64,000 bases of DNA from Candidatus Accumulibacter sp. 66-26. GTDB lineage: Bacteria; Pseudomonadota; Gammaproteobacteria; Burkholderiales; Rhodocyclaceae. Of this stretch, positions 30,409 through 41,437 are shown piece by piece. How positions within the stretch are numbered: position 1 is the stretch's first letter; the number at the start of each line of letters is the position of its first letter. The notes below the pieces were generated by a model. The model had not been told where the DNA came from and ran no database searches. It saw nothing but the letters and a program-made list of their open reading frames with translations. A program made the translations under genes and the position numbers. The stretch covers positions 359,347 through 423,346 of the forward strand of contig MKUH01000019.1 of NCBI GenBank assembly GCA_001897745.1, given 5' to 3'.

Positions 30409-30798
30409 TCAACCGTGCATCATGTGCATGACGCCGTCGCGGGCGCCGCTGACGGCCTTCTGCAGCATCGTCTCCATGTCCTTCTCGCGGTACGTCAGCG
30501 CGCGCAGCAGCATCGGCAGGCTGACCCCGGCGACGCCCTCGACGCGCCCCGGAACGAGCAGCTTGAGCGCGAGGTTGGCGGGCGTCGCGCCGAAGATGTC
30601 GCTCATCACCAGCACGCCCTGGCCGCCGTCCACCTCGTTCAGGAGCAGACGGGCCAGCGGCAGGATGTCGAGCGGGTCGTCCTGCGCCGCGACGCCGAGC
30701 TGGGCGATCAGCGGCGGGCGCTTGTTGAGGACGTGGCAGACGTTCTGAATCAGGCTTTCGCCGAAGGTGCCGTGGGTAATCAGAAGGATGCCGATCAT
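30409..30798 (-). CDS. Mannose-family PTS EIIA protein
   Basis: 129 residues. Active-site His9 in LLITHGTFGESL; DIFGATPANLA is the second conserved patch. EIIA-Man fold. In betaproteobacteria this gene commonly sits before ptsH-ptsI without EIIB/C partners and is thought to be regulatory. Same operon, 23 bases from ptsH. Confidence 0.92.
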   Translation of the reverse strand: MIGILLITHGTFGESLIQNVCHVLNKRPPLIAQLGVAAQDDPLDILPLARLLLNEVDGGQGVLVMSDIFGATPANLALKLLVPGRVEGVAGVSLPMLLRALTYREKDMETMLQKAVSGARDGVMHMMHG

Positions 30799-30876
30799 TG
30801 CGCTCGCTCGTGGATACTGGGCTGCAAACAGAAGCTCATTCTAATGGGATTCGGGCGCGGCCGGCGGCGGCGCGCT

Positions 30877-31956
30877 TCAGGGCAAAACTTCCAGACCCGG
30901 CGGCGGGCCGCCGACGTACTCCAGCCGGCGGTGCAGCGCGGCGCTCACCTGCACGTGCCCGGCGGCATCGACGCGCAGCACCTGCTCGACGCCCAGGCTC
31001 CGCGCCAGACGCGGCCAGTCGGTACCGGCGACGAAGAGCGGCTTGGAGGCGACATCGGACAGCGTGCCGGTGGTCGGGCGCGACGCGCCGCCCGGCGGAC
31101 GCGGCGGAATCAGCACGGTAAGCGCCTGCGTGTGCGTCACCGGCGCGCCGCTGCGCGGATCGAGCAGGTGACAGTAGCGCCGGCCGTCGAGTTCGAAATA
31201 GCGCTGGTAGTCGCCCGAGGTGCCGATCGCCTCGCCGTCGGCCAGCGTCACCGTGGCCAGCGGCCCCGGCTGGCGCGGATGCTGGATGCCGATGCGCCAC
31301 GGCTCGCCGTTCTTGCTGCCGAGCGCCATGACGTTGCCGCCGATGTTGATCAGCGCGTTGGCGACGCCGTGTTCGCGCAGGATGGCCGCCGCACGGTCGA
31401 GCGCGACGCCTTTCAGGTAGCCGCCGAAGTCGAGCGCCAGCGCGCGCTGCGGGCTCGAGATGCGAGCGCCGTCGAGGTGCAGGTCGGCGATGCCGGGGCG
31501 CTCGGCACGCCACGCCTCGAGCGCGGCGGGGTCGGGCAGCGCCGCCCGGAATTCGTCGGACTGGAAGCCCCAGAGGCGGATCAGGCCGCCGATGCCGGGG
31601 TCGAAGAGGCCTTCGCCGAGCGCCGAGAGGCGCTGCGCGTCGGCCAGCAGCGACGCCATTTCGGGCGTCACCGTCTGCTCCTTACCGGCGGCGATCGTCT
31701 CGTTCAGCGTCGACAGTTCGGACGGCTGCCAGGCGTGGTAGGTCCGGTGCAGGCGGTCGAATTCGCGCAGCACGGCGGCCGCCGCCGGACGCGCCTGCGC
31801 CTCGTCGAGGCCGGCGACCAGCACCTCGACGCGGGTGCCGAAAACGAAGGATTCCTGATGATGCACGGCGCCCTTGCCGCAGGCGGCGAGCGCGAGGCTC
31901 GCAAGGAGAAGGACCGACAGCAGCGCCCGCAGGCGCCCGAACGTTAGCGCAGGCAT
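30877..31956 (-). CDS. apbE: FAD:protein FMN transferase
   Basis: 359 residues, lipoprotein signal with lipobox LALAAC. ApbE motifs: FVFGTRVEV, DFGGYLKGVALDRAAAIL (split: DFGGYLKG, ALDRAAAIL), GGNVMALG and the GTSGDYQRYFE loop. Attaches FMN to Thr residues of periplasmic flavoproteins such as Nqr or Rnf subunits, none of which are in view. Overlaps gshB by 13 bases. Confidence 0.93.
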   Translation of the reverse strand: MPALTFGRLRALLSVLLLASLALAACGKGAVHHQESFVFGTRVEVLVAGLDEAQARPAAAAVLREFDRLHRTYHAWQPSELSTLNETIAAGKEQTVTPEMASLLADAQRLSALGEGLFDPGIGGLIRLWGFQSDEFRAALPDPAALEAWRAERPGIADLHLDGARISSPQRALALDFGGYLKGVALDRAAAILREHGVANALINIGGNVMALGSKNGEPWRIGIQHPRQPGPLATVTLADGEAIGTSGDYQRYFELDGRRYCHLLDPRSGAPVTHTQALTVLIPPRPPGGASRPTTGTLSDVASKPLFVAGTDWPRLARSLGVEQVLRVDAAGHVQVSAALHRRLEYVGGPPPGLEVLP

Positions 31957-32891
31957 TCCCTCTCCAGCGCGGCGACGAACAGCGCGGCGGCGTCGAAGCC
32001 CGTCTGCTCGCGGATTTCGACCATGCAGGTCGGACTGGTCACGTTGATCTCGGTGAGCCAGTCGCCGATCACGTCGATGCCGACGAAGAACAGGCCGCGC
32101 GCGGCGAGCACCGGCGCCAGCGTGCCGGCGATCTCGCGGTCGCGCGCGCTCAGCTCGCGCGCCACGCCGCGCCCGCCGGCGGCGAGGTTGCCGCGCGTCT
32201 CGCCGGCCTTGGGGATGCGCGCCAGACAGTAGGGGACGACTTCGCCGCCGACGATCAGGATGCGCTTGTCGCCCTCGGCGATCTCGGGGATGAAGCGCTG
32301 CGCCATGATCGTGCGCGCGCCGTCGTGCGTCAGCGTCTCGACGATCACGTTGCGATTCGGATCGTCGCTGCGCACGCGGAAGATCTGGCTGCCGCCCATG
32401 CCGTCGAGCGGCTTCAGGATGGCGTCGCGCTGCGCGTCGACGAAGGCGTCGAGCGGCGCCGCCTGGCGCGTCACCAGCGTCGGCACGGCGAACTGCGGGA
32501 ACTCGGCGACCGCGAGCTTCTCGGAATGGTCGCGCAGCGCCTGCGGCCGGTTGACGACGCGCGCGCCCTCGGCCTCGGCGCGCGAAAGCAGCCAGGTCGA
32601 GGTCACGTACTCGATGTCGAAGGGCGGGTCCTTGCGCATCACGACGGCGTCGAAATCGCGCAGTGGGACGACATGGCGCTCGCGCTCGACGAACCACTCG
32701 GCATCGTCGGCGGAGAGTTCGAGATGGACCGCCTCGGCGCACACGCCGTGCAGCGACGACCAGTGCAGCGCCGGCTGCTCGATGACCCAGACGGCGTGGC
32801 CGGCATCCTGCGCGGCGCGCATCATGGCGACGCTCGAATCCTTGTAGGCCTTCAGCGCGACGAGCGGGTCGGTGACGAAAGCGAAGCGCAT
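31944..32891 (-). CDS. gshB: Glutathione synthetase
   Basis: 315 residues, ATP-grasp enzyme joining glycine to gamma-Glu-Cys. Begins MRFAFVTDPLVALKAYKDSS; ATP-grasp motifs KPLDGMGGSQIFR and LAAGGRGVARELS are present, ending with IGDWLTEINVTSPT. Six bases after gshA. Confidence 0.95.
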   Translation of the reverse strand: MRFAFVTDPLVALKAYKDSSVAMMRAAQDAGHAVWVIEQPALHWSSLHGVCAEAVHLELSADDAEWFVERERHVVPLRDFDAVVMRKDPPFDIEYVTSTWLLSRAEAEGARVVNRPQALRDHSEKLAVAEFPQFAVPTLVTRQAAPLDAFVDAQRDAILKPLDGMGGSQIFRVRSDDPNRNVIVETLTHDGARTIMAQRFIPEIAEGDKRILIVGGEVVPYCLARIPKAGETRGNLAAGGRGVARELSARDREIAGTLAPVLAARGLFFVGIDVIGDWLTEINVTSPTCMVEIREQTGFDAAALFVAALERECLR

Positions 32892-32897
32892 GGCGAC

Positions 32898-34202
32898 TTA
32901 CTCCGGCGCGCCGGCGTCGGGCGCCGTGCGTTCGAGTTCGAGCGAGGCGGCGAGCAGCGCCAGGCGGGCGACGACGCCGTAGGCGTAGAAGCGGTTCGGC
33001 GCGGCGTCCGGGTTCTGGCCGCAGTCGGGCAACGAACAGCTCGTCTCGAAGGCCAGCGGCTCGAAATGCATGCCCGGCGCGTTCAGGTTCTCGTCCTTGC
33101 CGCGCCCGGAATGCACGCGGTAGAAGCCGCCGACGACGTAGCGGTCGATCATGTACACGACCGGCTCGGCGACGCCGGCCTTGTCGCCCTGGCCGACCTG
33201 CTCGTAGGTGTGCACGCCTTCCTGGATGATCACCTGCGACACCGCGAGGCCTTCCTTGATCACCGACATCTTGTTGCGCTGCTTGCGGTTGAGGCCGGTC
33301 ACCTCGGACGCGTCCTTGACCGTCATGACGCCCATGCCGTAGGTGCCGGCGTCGGCCTTGACGACGACGTAGGGCGTTTCGCTGATGCCGTATTCCTTGT
33401 ACTTCTCGCGGATCAGGCCGAGCACCGCATCGACGTTGGAGGCGAGGCACTCCTCGCCCTGCCGTTCGTGGAAGTCGATGCTGTTGCACACCGAGAAGTA
33501 GGGGTTGATCTGCCAGGGGTCGATGCCGACCAGCCTGGCGAATTCGTCGGCGACTTCGTCGTAGGCGGCAAAGTGGTTGGACTTGCGGCGCGTAGACCAG
33601 CCGGCGTGCAGCGGCGGCAGCACGTACTGCTCGTCGAGATTGGTCAGGATCTCGGGAATGCCGGCCGACAGGTCGTTGTTGAGCAGGATGGCGCAGGGGT
33701 CGAAGCCGGCGAGGCCGAGGCGGTGCGGCGTGCGCACCAGCGGTTCGAGCAGCAGCGTCGTGCCGTTCGGCAGATCGACCGGCGTCGGCGCGGTGACTTC
33801 CGGCAGCAGCGAGCCGATGCGCACGTTGAGGCCGGTCTGGCGCAGGATGGTGGCGAGCTGCGCGACGTTCTGCAGGTAGAACAGGTTGCGCGTGTGGTTC
33901 TCGGGAATCAGCAGCAGGTTGCGCGCATCCGGACAGATCTTCTCGATCGCCGTCATCGCCGCCTGCACGCAGAGCGGCAGGAAGGCGGCGTTGAGGTTGT
34001 TGAAACCGCCCGGGAACAGATTCATGTCCACCGGCGCCAGCTTGAACCCGGAATTGCGCAGGTCGACCGAACCGTAGAAGGGCGGCGTGTGCTCCTGCCA
34101 CTGGCCGCGCAGCCAGCGTTCGATGTCCGGCGTGGCGTCGAGGAAACGGCGCTCGAGTTCGAGCAGGGGGCCGTTGAGGGCGGTGGTGAGGTGAGGAACC
34201 AT
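32898..34202 (-). CDS. gshA: Glutamate-cysteine ligase, betaproteobacterial type
   Basis: 434 residues. Matches the TIGR02049-type ligase (not the E. coli or plant types): PPFYGSVDLRNSGFKLAPVD (split: PPFYGSVDLRNSG, KLAPVDMNLFPGG), VVVKADAGTYGMGVMTV and YMIDRYVVGGFYRVH. Makes gamma-glutamylcysteine. Forms gshA-gshB-apbE with tight spacing. Confidence 0.92.
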   Translation of the reverse strand: MVPHLTTALNGPLLELERRFLDATPDIERWLRGQWQEHTPPFYGSVDLRNSGFKLAPVDMNLFPGGFNNLNAAFLPLCVQAAMTAIEKICPDARNLLLIPENHTRNLFYLQNVAQLATILRQTGLNVRIGSLLPEVTAPTPVDLPNGTTLLLEPLVRTPHRLGLAGFDPCAILLNNDLSAGIPEILTNLDEQYVLPPLHAGWSTRRKSNHFAAYDEVADEFARLVGIDPWQINPYFSVCNSIDFHERQGEECLASNVDAVLGLIREKYKEYGISETPYVVVKADAGTYGMGVMTVKDASEVTGLNRKQRNKMSVIKEGLAVSQVIIQEGVHTYEQVGQGDKAGVAEPVVYMIDRYVVGGFYRVHSGRGKDENLNAPGMHFEPLAFETSCSLPDCGQNPDAAPNRFYAYGVVARLALLAASLELERTAPDAGAPE

Positions 34203-34271
34203 GGGGCGATCTCCGGTCTTGCTGGCGGCCGTCGGAACTGCCGCGGCGCCGCTTATGATTGGCCCGCCAGT

Positions 34272-35495
34272 TTACACCGCGGGCAGAAAGGCACGGAAGG
34301 ATTCGGGCAGCGGCGCCTGCTCCAGGCTGCGCTGCGTGAACAGGTAGCGGCCGTCGCAGACGAAACCGAGGTCGGCCCAGTCGACGGCGTTCAGGGCGGC
34401 GGCGAAAGCGTGCACGTCGACGCCCGGCGCGCGCGGGAAGACGGCGAGCACGGCGCCGTCGTAATGCGGACAGTCGTGTACGAAGAAGGGCCGCGCCTGG
34501 CGCGTCTTGCCATTCACATAGACGCGCGGCTGCGTCGACTGATGGTAGCCGCGCCCCCACTGCCACCAGTTCGACTCGTCGAAGGGCTTGATGCGGCGCG
34601 CCAGCAGGCGCGCCTTGTGGCGTTTGAGCGCGGCCGGCGGCGGCGCGCCGGGCGCGACCCAGAGCATGCGCCGGGTGGCGCCGGTCTTCACCGTGGACGA
34701 GCAGACGAAGTCGCGGTTGCCGTACTTTTCGCTGGCGTACAGCGCGTCGGCACCGGACACCGCGCCGACCTTGACGAAGGCGACGTCGGCCAGGCGCAGC
34801 GTGTAATCGCCGCGCGTGAACAGCAGATGGCCACCGGCCTCGGTGAAATGACGCGCTTCCCACGCCGGCCGGCGCAGCCCGGCGATGCCGTCGGCGACGC
34901 CGAGGCGGGCGAAGCGCGTGCGGCGTGAGAAATCGTCGCGCGCGAAGCGCCAGATCGCGCAGTTGGGCGTCGCACCGTCGAAGATCTTCAGATCGCCGAG
35001 GTCGATGAAATCGGTGATCGTCCCCGCCGCGTAGAGCAGCCGGTTGAGGCGCACGGCCGAAGTCGCCTTGAGGAAATCGCGCGGCGTGATGAAGATCAGC
35101 TCGCCGCCCGCTTCGAGGTGCGCCAGGCACTTCTCGATGAAGAACAGGTAGAGGTTGGCGCGCCCGTCGAGCACGCTGTTGGCAGTCTGCGCGCGCGTCG
35201 CCGGCGCGATGTCCTGGTAGCGCACGTAGGGCGGGTTGCCGATCACGCTGGCGAAACGCTCGCTCGCCGGCAGCGCGAAGAAGTCCATGACGCGCGCGCC
35301 GGGCGGCGCCTGGCGCGGGTCGATCTCGATCCCCAGCGCGCCGGGCAGGCGGCGCAGGAAAGCGCCGTCGCCGCAGGACGGCTCGAGCACGCGGCCGAGC
35401 TTCCGCTTCAGCGCCAGCATGGCCTCGACCACGGCGGGCGGCGTGAACACCTGACCGAGGCCGGCGACGTCGAGGGAGGAAAGCGGGGCAGCCAT
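34272..35495 (-). CDS. Orphan N6-adenine DNA methyltransferase
   Basis: 407 residues. GQVFTPPAVVEAML start, SAM motif LEPSCGDGAF at 37-46 and catalytic NPPY at 87-90 in IGNPPYVRYQD. The large C-terminal part (about 200-407) should hold target recognition, with KTGATRRMLW and YHQSTQPRVYVN patches. Related to Eco57I/TaqI-type methylases. No restriction enzyme neighbours it. Base composition is like the chromosome, so a recent gain is not evident. Confidence 0.85.
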   Translation of the reverse strand: MAAPLSSLDVAGLGQVFTPPAVVEAMLALKRKLGRVLEPSCGDGAFLRRLPGALGIEIDPRQAPPGARVMDFFALPASERFASVIGNPPYVRYQDIAPATRAQTANSVLDGRANLYLFFIEKCLAHLEAGGELIFITPRDFLKATSAVRLNRLLYAAGTITDFIDLGDLKIFDGATPNCAIWRFARDDFSRRTRFARLGVADGIAGLRRPAWEARHFTEAGGHLLFTRGDYTLRLADVAFVKVGAVSGADALYASEKYGNRDFVCSSTVKTGATRRMLWVAPGAPPPAALKRHKARLLARRIKPFDESNWWQWGRGYHQSTQPRVYVNGKTRQARPFFVHDCPHYDGAVLAVFPRAPGVDVHAFAAALNAVDWADLGFVCDGRYLFTQRSLEQAPLPESFRAFLPAV

Positions 35496-35765
35496 CGGAA
35501 AACGGAAATCCAGCGGAAAAAGACGAGCGATCGGGGGAAACGGAAGCGCAGCCGGGAGAGCGGCGCGCCGGGCGCGAGTATAACGCAGCGCAGCGCGCGC
35601 CCCGCCCGCCGCCCGGGCACGCGCGGCAAGCGTCGGCCGAGGGGGGCGGCGGACGCCCGCGGCAGCGCCGGGACACCGTCAGGCAGCTGACAGGAAGGCC
35701 GGCTACAAGGAGGGCGGCGCCCCAGGGAGGCGCCGGCACACCCACCCCGCACAAGGAGACCTCAC

Positions 35766-35930
35766 ATGCGCAAACTGATGACCACGATTCTGAGCACCGC
35801 CCTGATTGCGCTTCCGCTGGCGACGCTGTCGGCCCCGGCCGAAGCCAAGCCCGGCGTGCACAAGAAGCACGGCCACAAGCACCCGGCCAAGCACAAGGCC
35901 GCCAAGAAGCACAGCGCCGGCCGCATGTAA
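35766..35930 (+). CDS. Small secreted His/Lys-rich protein
   Basis: 54 residues, too short for most ORF lists. CAAGGAG precedes the ATG by about eight bases. A signal peptide (MRKLMTTILSTALIALPLAT) cleaves near AEA-KPG, leaving a 27-residue mature peptide made almost only of His, Lys, Ala and Pro. It may bind metal or polyanions (inference). It stands alone, followed by two hairpins, the second a strong terminator. About 270 bases upstream to the methylase start show nothing else. Confidence 0.75.
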   Translation: MRKLMTTILSTALIALPLATLSAPAEAKPGVHKKHGHKHPAKHKAAKKHSAGRM

Positions 35931-35940
35931 GCAGGCCGCC

Positions 35941-35970
35941 GCTCCGCGCGCGCCCAGAGTCGCGCGGAGC
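35941..35970 (+). repeat. 10-bp stem-loop after the small secreted gene
   Basis: GCTCCGCGCG and CGCGCGGAGC form a perfect 10-bp stem with a 10-base loop. It has no T-run and precedes the true terminator by 11 bases; it may protect the short mRNA. Confidence 0.6.
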
Positions 35971-35980
35971 GCAAGAAAAA

Positions 35981-36012
35981 GCCCCGCCGGTTAGCACCGG
36001 CGGGGCTTTTTT
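35981..36012. terminator. Strong bidirectional terminator
   Basis: 11-bp stem GCCCCGCCGGT / ACCGGCGGGGC, loop TAGC, followed by six T; five A flank the other side. Serves the small secreted gene and the convergent ahpF. Confidence 0.9.
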
Positions 36013-36029
36013 GCGACGGCGGCGGGCGC

Positions 36030-37601
36030 TCAGGCCGGCGCCGACGTGCGGATCAGGTGGTCGAAGGCGGACAGCGAGGCGGTGGCGCCGGCGCCCATCG
36101 AGATGATGATCTGCTTGTAGGGCGTCGTCGTGCAGTCGCCGGCGGCGAACACGCCGGGCACGCTGGTCTGGCCCTTGGCGTCAATCTCGATCTCGCCGAA
36201 GCGCGACAGCTCGACCGTGCCCTTCAGCCAGTCGGTCGCCGGCAGCAGGCCGATCTGCACGAAGATGCCTTCCAGCTCGATGCGCTTTTCCTCGCCGCTG
36301 ACGCGATCCTTGTAGACGATGCCATTGACCTTCTGGCCGTCGCCGGTCACCTCGGTGGTCTGCGCCGACTTGAGCACCGTCACGTTCGGCAGGCTGAGCA
36401 GCTTGCGCTGCAGCACCGCGTCGGCGCGCAGCGCATCGCCGAACTCGAGCAGCGTCACGTGCGCGACGATGCCGGCGAGATCGATCGCGGCCTCGACGCC
36501 GGAGTTGCCGCCGCCGATCACCGCGACGCGCTTGCCCTTGAACAGCGGGCCGTCGCAGTGCGGGCAGAAGCACACGCCCTTGGCCTTGTACTCCTTCTCG
36601 CCGGGCACGTTCATTTCGCGCCAGCGGGCGCCGGTGGCGAGAATCACCGACTTCGACTTGAGCGTCGCGCCGTTCTCCAGCTGCACCTCGATCAGGCCGT
36701 TCTCGGCGGCCGGCGGCACCAGCTTCGCGGCGCGCTGCAGGTTCATGATGTCGACGTCGTAGTCCTTGACGTGCTGCTCGAGCGCCTGCGCGAGCTTCGG
36801 CCCTTCGGTCGCCTTGACCGAGATGAAGTTCTCGATGCCCAGCGTGTCCATCACCTGGCCGCCGAAACGCTCGGCGACGACGCCGGTGCGGATGCCCTTG
36901 CGCGCCGCGTAGATCGCCGCCGCCGACCCGGCCGGGCCGCCGCCGACGACGAGCACGTCGAAGGCCTCCTTTTTGCCGAGCTCCTCGGCGGCGCGCGCCG
37001 CGGCGCCGGTATCGACCTTGGCGAGGATTTCCTCGATCGTCATCCGGCCCTGGCCGAACTCGGCGCCGTTCAGGTAGACGGTCGGCACGGCCATGATCTG
37101 GCGCCGTTCGACCTCGTCCTGGAACATCGCGCCGTCGATCATCGCGCTGCTGACGTTCGGGTTGAGCACGGCCATCAGGTTGAGCGCCTGCACCACGTCC
37201 GGGCAGTTGTGGCAGGACAGCGAGATGAAGGTCTCGAACTTGAAGCTGCCGGGCAGGGCCTTGATCTGCTCGATCACGGCCGGGTCGACCTTGGGCGGGT
37301 GGCCGCCGGTCTGCAGCAGGGCGAGCACCAGCGAAGTGAATTCGTGTCCCATCGGGATGCCGGCGAACTGCACGCGGGCGGAATCGGGCTCGCCCGGGCG
37401 GCCGATGGCGAAGGAGGGGCGCAGGGCGGCCTGGCCGTCCTCGCGCAGGCCGACCTTCGGCGAGAGCGCCGCGATGGCGAGCAGCAGGGCGCGCATTTCC
37501 TGCGCCTTGGCGCTGTCGTCGTAGCTGGCGACGAGCTCGATCGGCTGCTGCAGCTTTTCGAGGTAGGCCTTGAGCTGGGTCTGGATGTTTGCGTCGAGCA
37601 T
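36030..37601 (-). CDS. ahpF: Alkyl hydroperoxide reductase subunit F
   Basis: 523 residues from ATG 37601. N-terminal double thioredoxin-fold domain with CHNC at 130-133; FAD domain with [17 protein letters not shown]; redox-active CPHC near 346; second dinucleotide motif [15 protein letters not shown]. Passes NAD(P)H electrons to AhpC. 127 bases from ahpC. Confidence 0.95.
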   Translation of the reverse strand: MLDANIQTQLKAYLEKLQQPIELVASYDDSAKAQEMRALLLAIAALSPKVGLREDGQAALRPSFAIGRPGEPDSARVQFAGIPMGHEFTSLVLALLQTGGHPPKVDPAVIEQIKALPGSFKFETFISLSCHNCPDVVQALNLMAVLNPNVSSAMIDGAMFQDEVERRQIMAVPTVYLNGAEFGQGRMTIEEILAKVDTGAAARAAEELGKKEAFDVLVVGGGPAGSAAAIYAARKGIRTGVVAERFGGQVMDTLGIENFISVKATEGPKLAQALEQHVKDYDVDIMNLQRAAKLVPPAAENGLIEVQLENGATLKSKSVILATGARWREMNVPGEKEYKAKGVCFCPHCDGPLFKGKRVAVIGGGNSGVEAAIDLAGIVAHVTLLEFGDALRADAVLQRKLLSLPNVTVLKSAQTTEVTGDGQKVNGIVYKDRVSGEEKRIELEGIFVQIGLLPATDWLKGTVELSRFGEIEIDAKGQTSVPGVFAAGDCTTTPYKQIIISMGAGATASLSAFDHLIRTSAPA

Positions 37602-37728
37602 ATTCTTCTCCCTAAAAGGATTTTCACTGGAAAGCGGCGGGCGCCGGAGGCCGCGCCGCTTTGCGCTGAAAGCCCGGATTCGCTTGCACCGCCCGGGCGG
37701 ACCGGGCAGTGCGCGCGACAACCGAAAC

Positions 37729-38298
37729 TTAGATCTTGCCGACCAGGTCGAGCGACGGGGCCAGCGTGGCGTCGCCTTCCTTCCACTTGGCCGGGCAGAC
37801 TTCGCCCGGGTGCGAAGCGACGTACTGGGCGGCCTTGACCTTGCGCAGCAGCTCGGACGCGTCGCGGCCGATGCCGCCGGCGTTCACTTCGATGATCTGG
37901 ATCTTGCCCTGGGGGTCGATCACGAAGGTGCCGCGCTCGGCCAGGCCGGCTTCCTCGATCATCACGCCGAAGTTGCGCGAGATCACGCCGGTGGGGTCGC
38001 CGATCATCGGGTACTGGATCTTGCCGATGGTGTCGGAGGTGTCGTGCCAGGCCTTGTGCGTGAAGTGGGTGTCGGTCGACACGGCATAAATTTCGACGCC
38101 CAGCTTCTTGAATTCGGCATAGTTGTCGGCCAGGTCGCCGAGTTCGGTCGGGCACACGAAGGTGAAGTCGGCCGGGTAGAAGAAGACGACGGACCACTTG
38201 CCCTTGAGATCGGCTTCGGAAACCGGAACGAACTTGCCGGCGTGGAAGGCGGTGGACTTGAACGGCAGGACTTCGGTGTTGATCAGGGATGCGGACAT
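37729..38298 (-). CDS. ahpC: Alkyl hydroperoxide reductase subunit C
   Basis: 189-residue 2-Cys peroxiredoxin: peroxidatic Cys49 in FTFVCPTE and resolving Cys168 in EVCPAKW. Reduces hydrogen peroxide and organic peroxides. First of ahpC-ahpF, with an OxyR-like site and promoter upstream. Confidence 0.97.
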   Translation of the reverse strand: MSASLINTEVLPFKSTAFHAGKFVPVSEADLKGKWSVVFFYPADFTFVCPTELGDLADNYAEFKKLGVEIYAVSTDTHFTHKAWHDTSDTIGKIQYPMIGDPTGVISRNFGVMIEEAGLAERGTFVIDPQGKIQIIEVNAGGIGRDASELLRKVKAAQYVASHPGEVCPAKWKEGDATLAPSLDLVGKI

Positions 38299-38345
38299 CT
38301 TGAGTCTCCTTGTTTGCGGTGGATGGAATGTGTTGCGACGGGAGA

Positions 38346-38374
38346 ATCTTAGGCGAAAGCCGAGGATCGCTCCA
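38346..38374 (-). promoter_or_regulatory. Probable ahpC promoter
   Basis: On the minus strand TTGGAG, an 18-base spacer, then TAAGAT, about 48 bases before the ahpC start. The -35 box touches the OxyR-like site, as expected for an activator contacting polymerase. Confidence 0.55.
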
Positions 38375-38411
38375 ATTGATTGTGTTCATGTATTGAATAG
38401 CTTTTGGCTAT
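38375..38411. promoter_or_regulatory. OxyR-like binding site upstream of ahpC
   Basis: Four tetramers at 11-base steps: ATTG, TCAT, ATAG, CTAT (38375, 38386, 38397, 38408), each separated by seven bases. The consensus is ATAG-N7-CTAT-N7-ATAG-N7-CTAT; the right half is perfect and the left half degenerate. Placed 77-113 bases before ahpC. Confidence 0.65.
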
Positions 38412-38528
38412 CGCCGCATTCGCCGTCCTCGGCGCCCGCCCGCGCATCGCCCCGCCCGGCGGCACAAGCGTCGTCCCTCGGGTACAATGTCGCCCTCTTA
38501 AAGCCATTGATTTTCCCGAGGTTTCTTC

Positions 38529-40151
<1,623 letters not shown>

Positions 40152-40180
40152 AACCGGACGACACAGGGAGCAAGCGCAAG

Positions 40181-40744
40181 ATGGCCAGCCTCATTTCCCG
40201 CCTGATCCTCAAACTGATCGGGTGGCGGACGGTGTTCGTCCCGCCGCCCGGTCCCAAATCGATCGTCCTCGTTTACCCGCACACGTCGAACTGGGACTTC
40301 CCGACCGGCCTGCTGTTTCGCTTCAAGCACCAGATCTTCATCCACTGGGCGGGCAAAGACACGCTGTTCCGCTGGCCGCTACGCAGCTTTTTCCTGGCGC
40401 TCGGCGGCGTGCCGATCAACCGGCGCGAGCGCTCGGGGATGGTCGAGCAGCTGGTCGCGGCCTTCGCGCGCAACGACAGCTTCCATCTGTGCATCACCCC
40501 GGAAGGCACGCGCGCGAAAACCGACCACTGGAAAGCCGGCTTCTACCGCATCGCGCTGGCGGCGCAGGTGCCCGTCGGACTGGCCTTCATCGACTACGGA
40601 AAAAAGTGCCTCGGCATCGAGCGCTGGGTCATGCTCTCCGGCGACGAGGAGGCCGACCTCGCCATGCTGCGCGACTACTACGCGACGAAAACGGCGCGCT
40701 ATCCGGAAAAGGCCGGCGACATCCGCTTCAAGCCGCGCGACTGA
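40181..40744 (+). CDS. Lysophospholipid acyltransferase-like protein
   Basis: 187 residues from ATG 40181, AGGGAG upstream. Acyltransferase pattern: HTSNWDF (an H-x4-D box), LGGVPINRRER and ITPEGTRAKTDHWKAGF. One hydrophobic N-terminal segment. Family members acylate lysophosphatidic acid or related lipids; the exact substrate is unknown. 29 bases after ybiT. Confidence 0.82.
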   Translation: MASLISRLILKLIGWRTVFVPPPGPKSIVLVYPHTSNWDFPTGLLFRFKHQIFIHWAGKDTLFRWPLRSFFLALGGVPINRRERSGMVEQLVAAFARNDSFHLCITPEGTRAKTDHWKAGFYRIALAAQVPVGLAFIDYGKKCLGIERWVMLSGDEEADLAMLRDYYATKTARYPEKAGDIRFKPRD

Positions 40745-40813
40745 GCCAGCGGGCAAGGCCCGCGGCCGGGGCGGCGCGGGCCGGGTTCGGCAGGCGCCGA
40801 ACGACCGCTGCGC

Positions 40814-41380
40814 TCATTTGCCTGCGGCTTCGGCGGCCTTTTTCGCCGCCCGCTCGGCATCCTGACGCGCCCGCGCTTCCTGCTTCGCCTGCCGCGCCGC
40901 CTGCTCGGCCGCCACCTTCCGGCGCCCCTCGGCGGCCTGGCGCTCCTTGTCGGCGATCTTGGCCGCGCGCTCCTCGGCGCGCCGCGCTTCCTCGGCGCGA
41001 TAGCGTTCGCCCGCCTCGCGCTGCTCGGCTTCGCGCGCCGGCTGCTCGACCGCGCGCTGCGCGTCCTTGGCCGCAGCCTCCTGCCGCTGCGCTTCGCGCT
41101 CGAAATCGCGCGCGCCCTTTTCGAGTGTGCGCGCTTCGATCAGGGCCGTCGAGTGCCGCTTCCTGGCCTTTTCCAGACAGTCGCTGACCAGGAACTTGCC
41201 GTAGCAAGCCTCCTGTTCGGCGGCGTAGCGCCGCTCGGCCTCGGCGCGCATGGCGTCCGCCTGCGCGCGCTGCGCGCCCGCTTCGTCCAGACTCTGCGGC
41301 GCCGGTGCGCCCTCCGCCGCCTGCGCGCAGGCCAGCGGAACGGCCAGCAGGGCGAGGGCGAACATGCTGCGAATGTGCAT
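40814..41380 (-). CDS. Exported Ala/Glu/Arg-rich coiled-coil protein
   Basis: 188 residues. Signal peptide ending near AQA-AEG. A short conserved EACYGKFLVSDCLEKARKRH-like segment (CYGKFLVSDC) holds two cysteines, then about 110 residues of near-continuous charged coiled coil. Similar in layout to the exported protein at 20700-21320. Periplasmic, function unknown. Confidence 0.75.
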   Translation of the reverse strand: MHIRSMFALALLAVPLACAQAAEGAPAPQSLDEAGAQRAQADAMRAEAERRYAAEQEACYGKFLVSDCLEKARKRHSTALIEARTLEKGARDFEREAQRQEAAAKDAQRAVEQPAREAEQREAGERYRAEEARRAEERAAKIADKERQAAEGRRKVAAEQAARQAKQEARARQDAERAAKKAAEAAGK

Positions 41381-41437
41381 CGTGACTTTCCTCCGAGGCC
41401 GTAAACGTAGACGCTTTTGCCGTCCCGCGCCAGCCGG

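Noticed and set aside
28349..30748. 799-codon plus-strand frame opposite ptsI and ptsH
   Set aside because: Same antisense artefact; ptsI, ptsH and the EIIA gene carry all the active-site motifs.
30877..35997. A 1706-codon minus-strand frame running through apbE, gshB, gshA and the methylase
   Set aside because: Only its last 359 codons are real (apbE, starting at its own lipoprotein signal). The rest is out-of-frame read-through of other genes.
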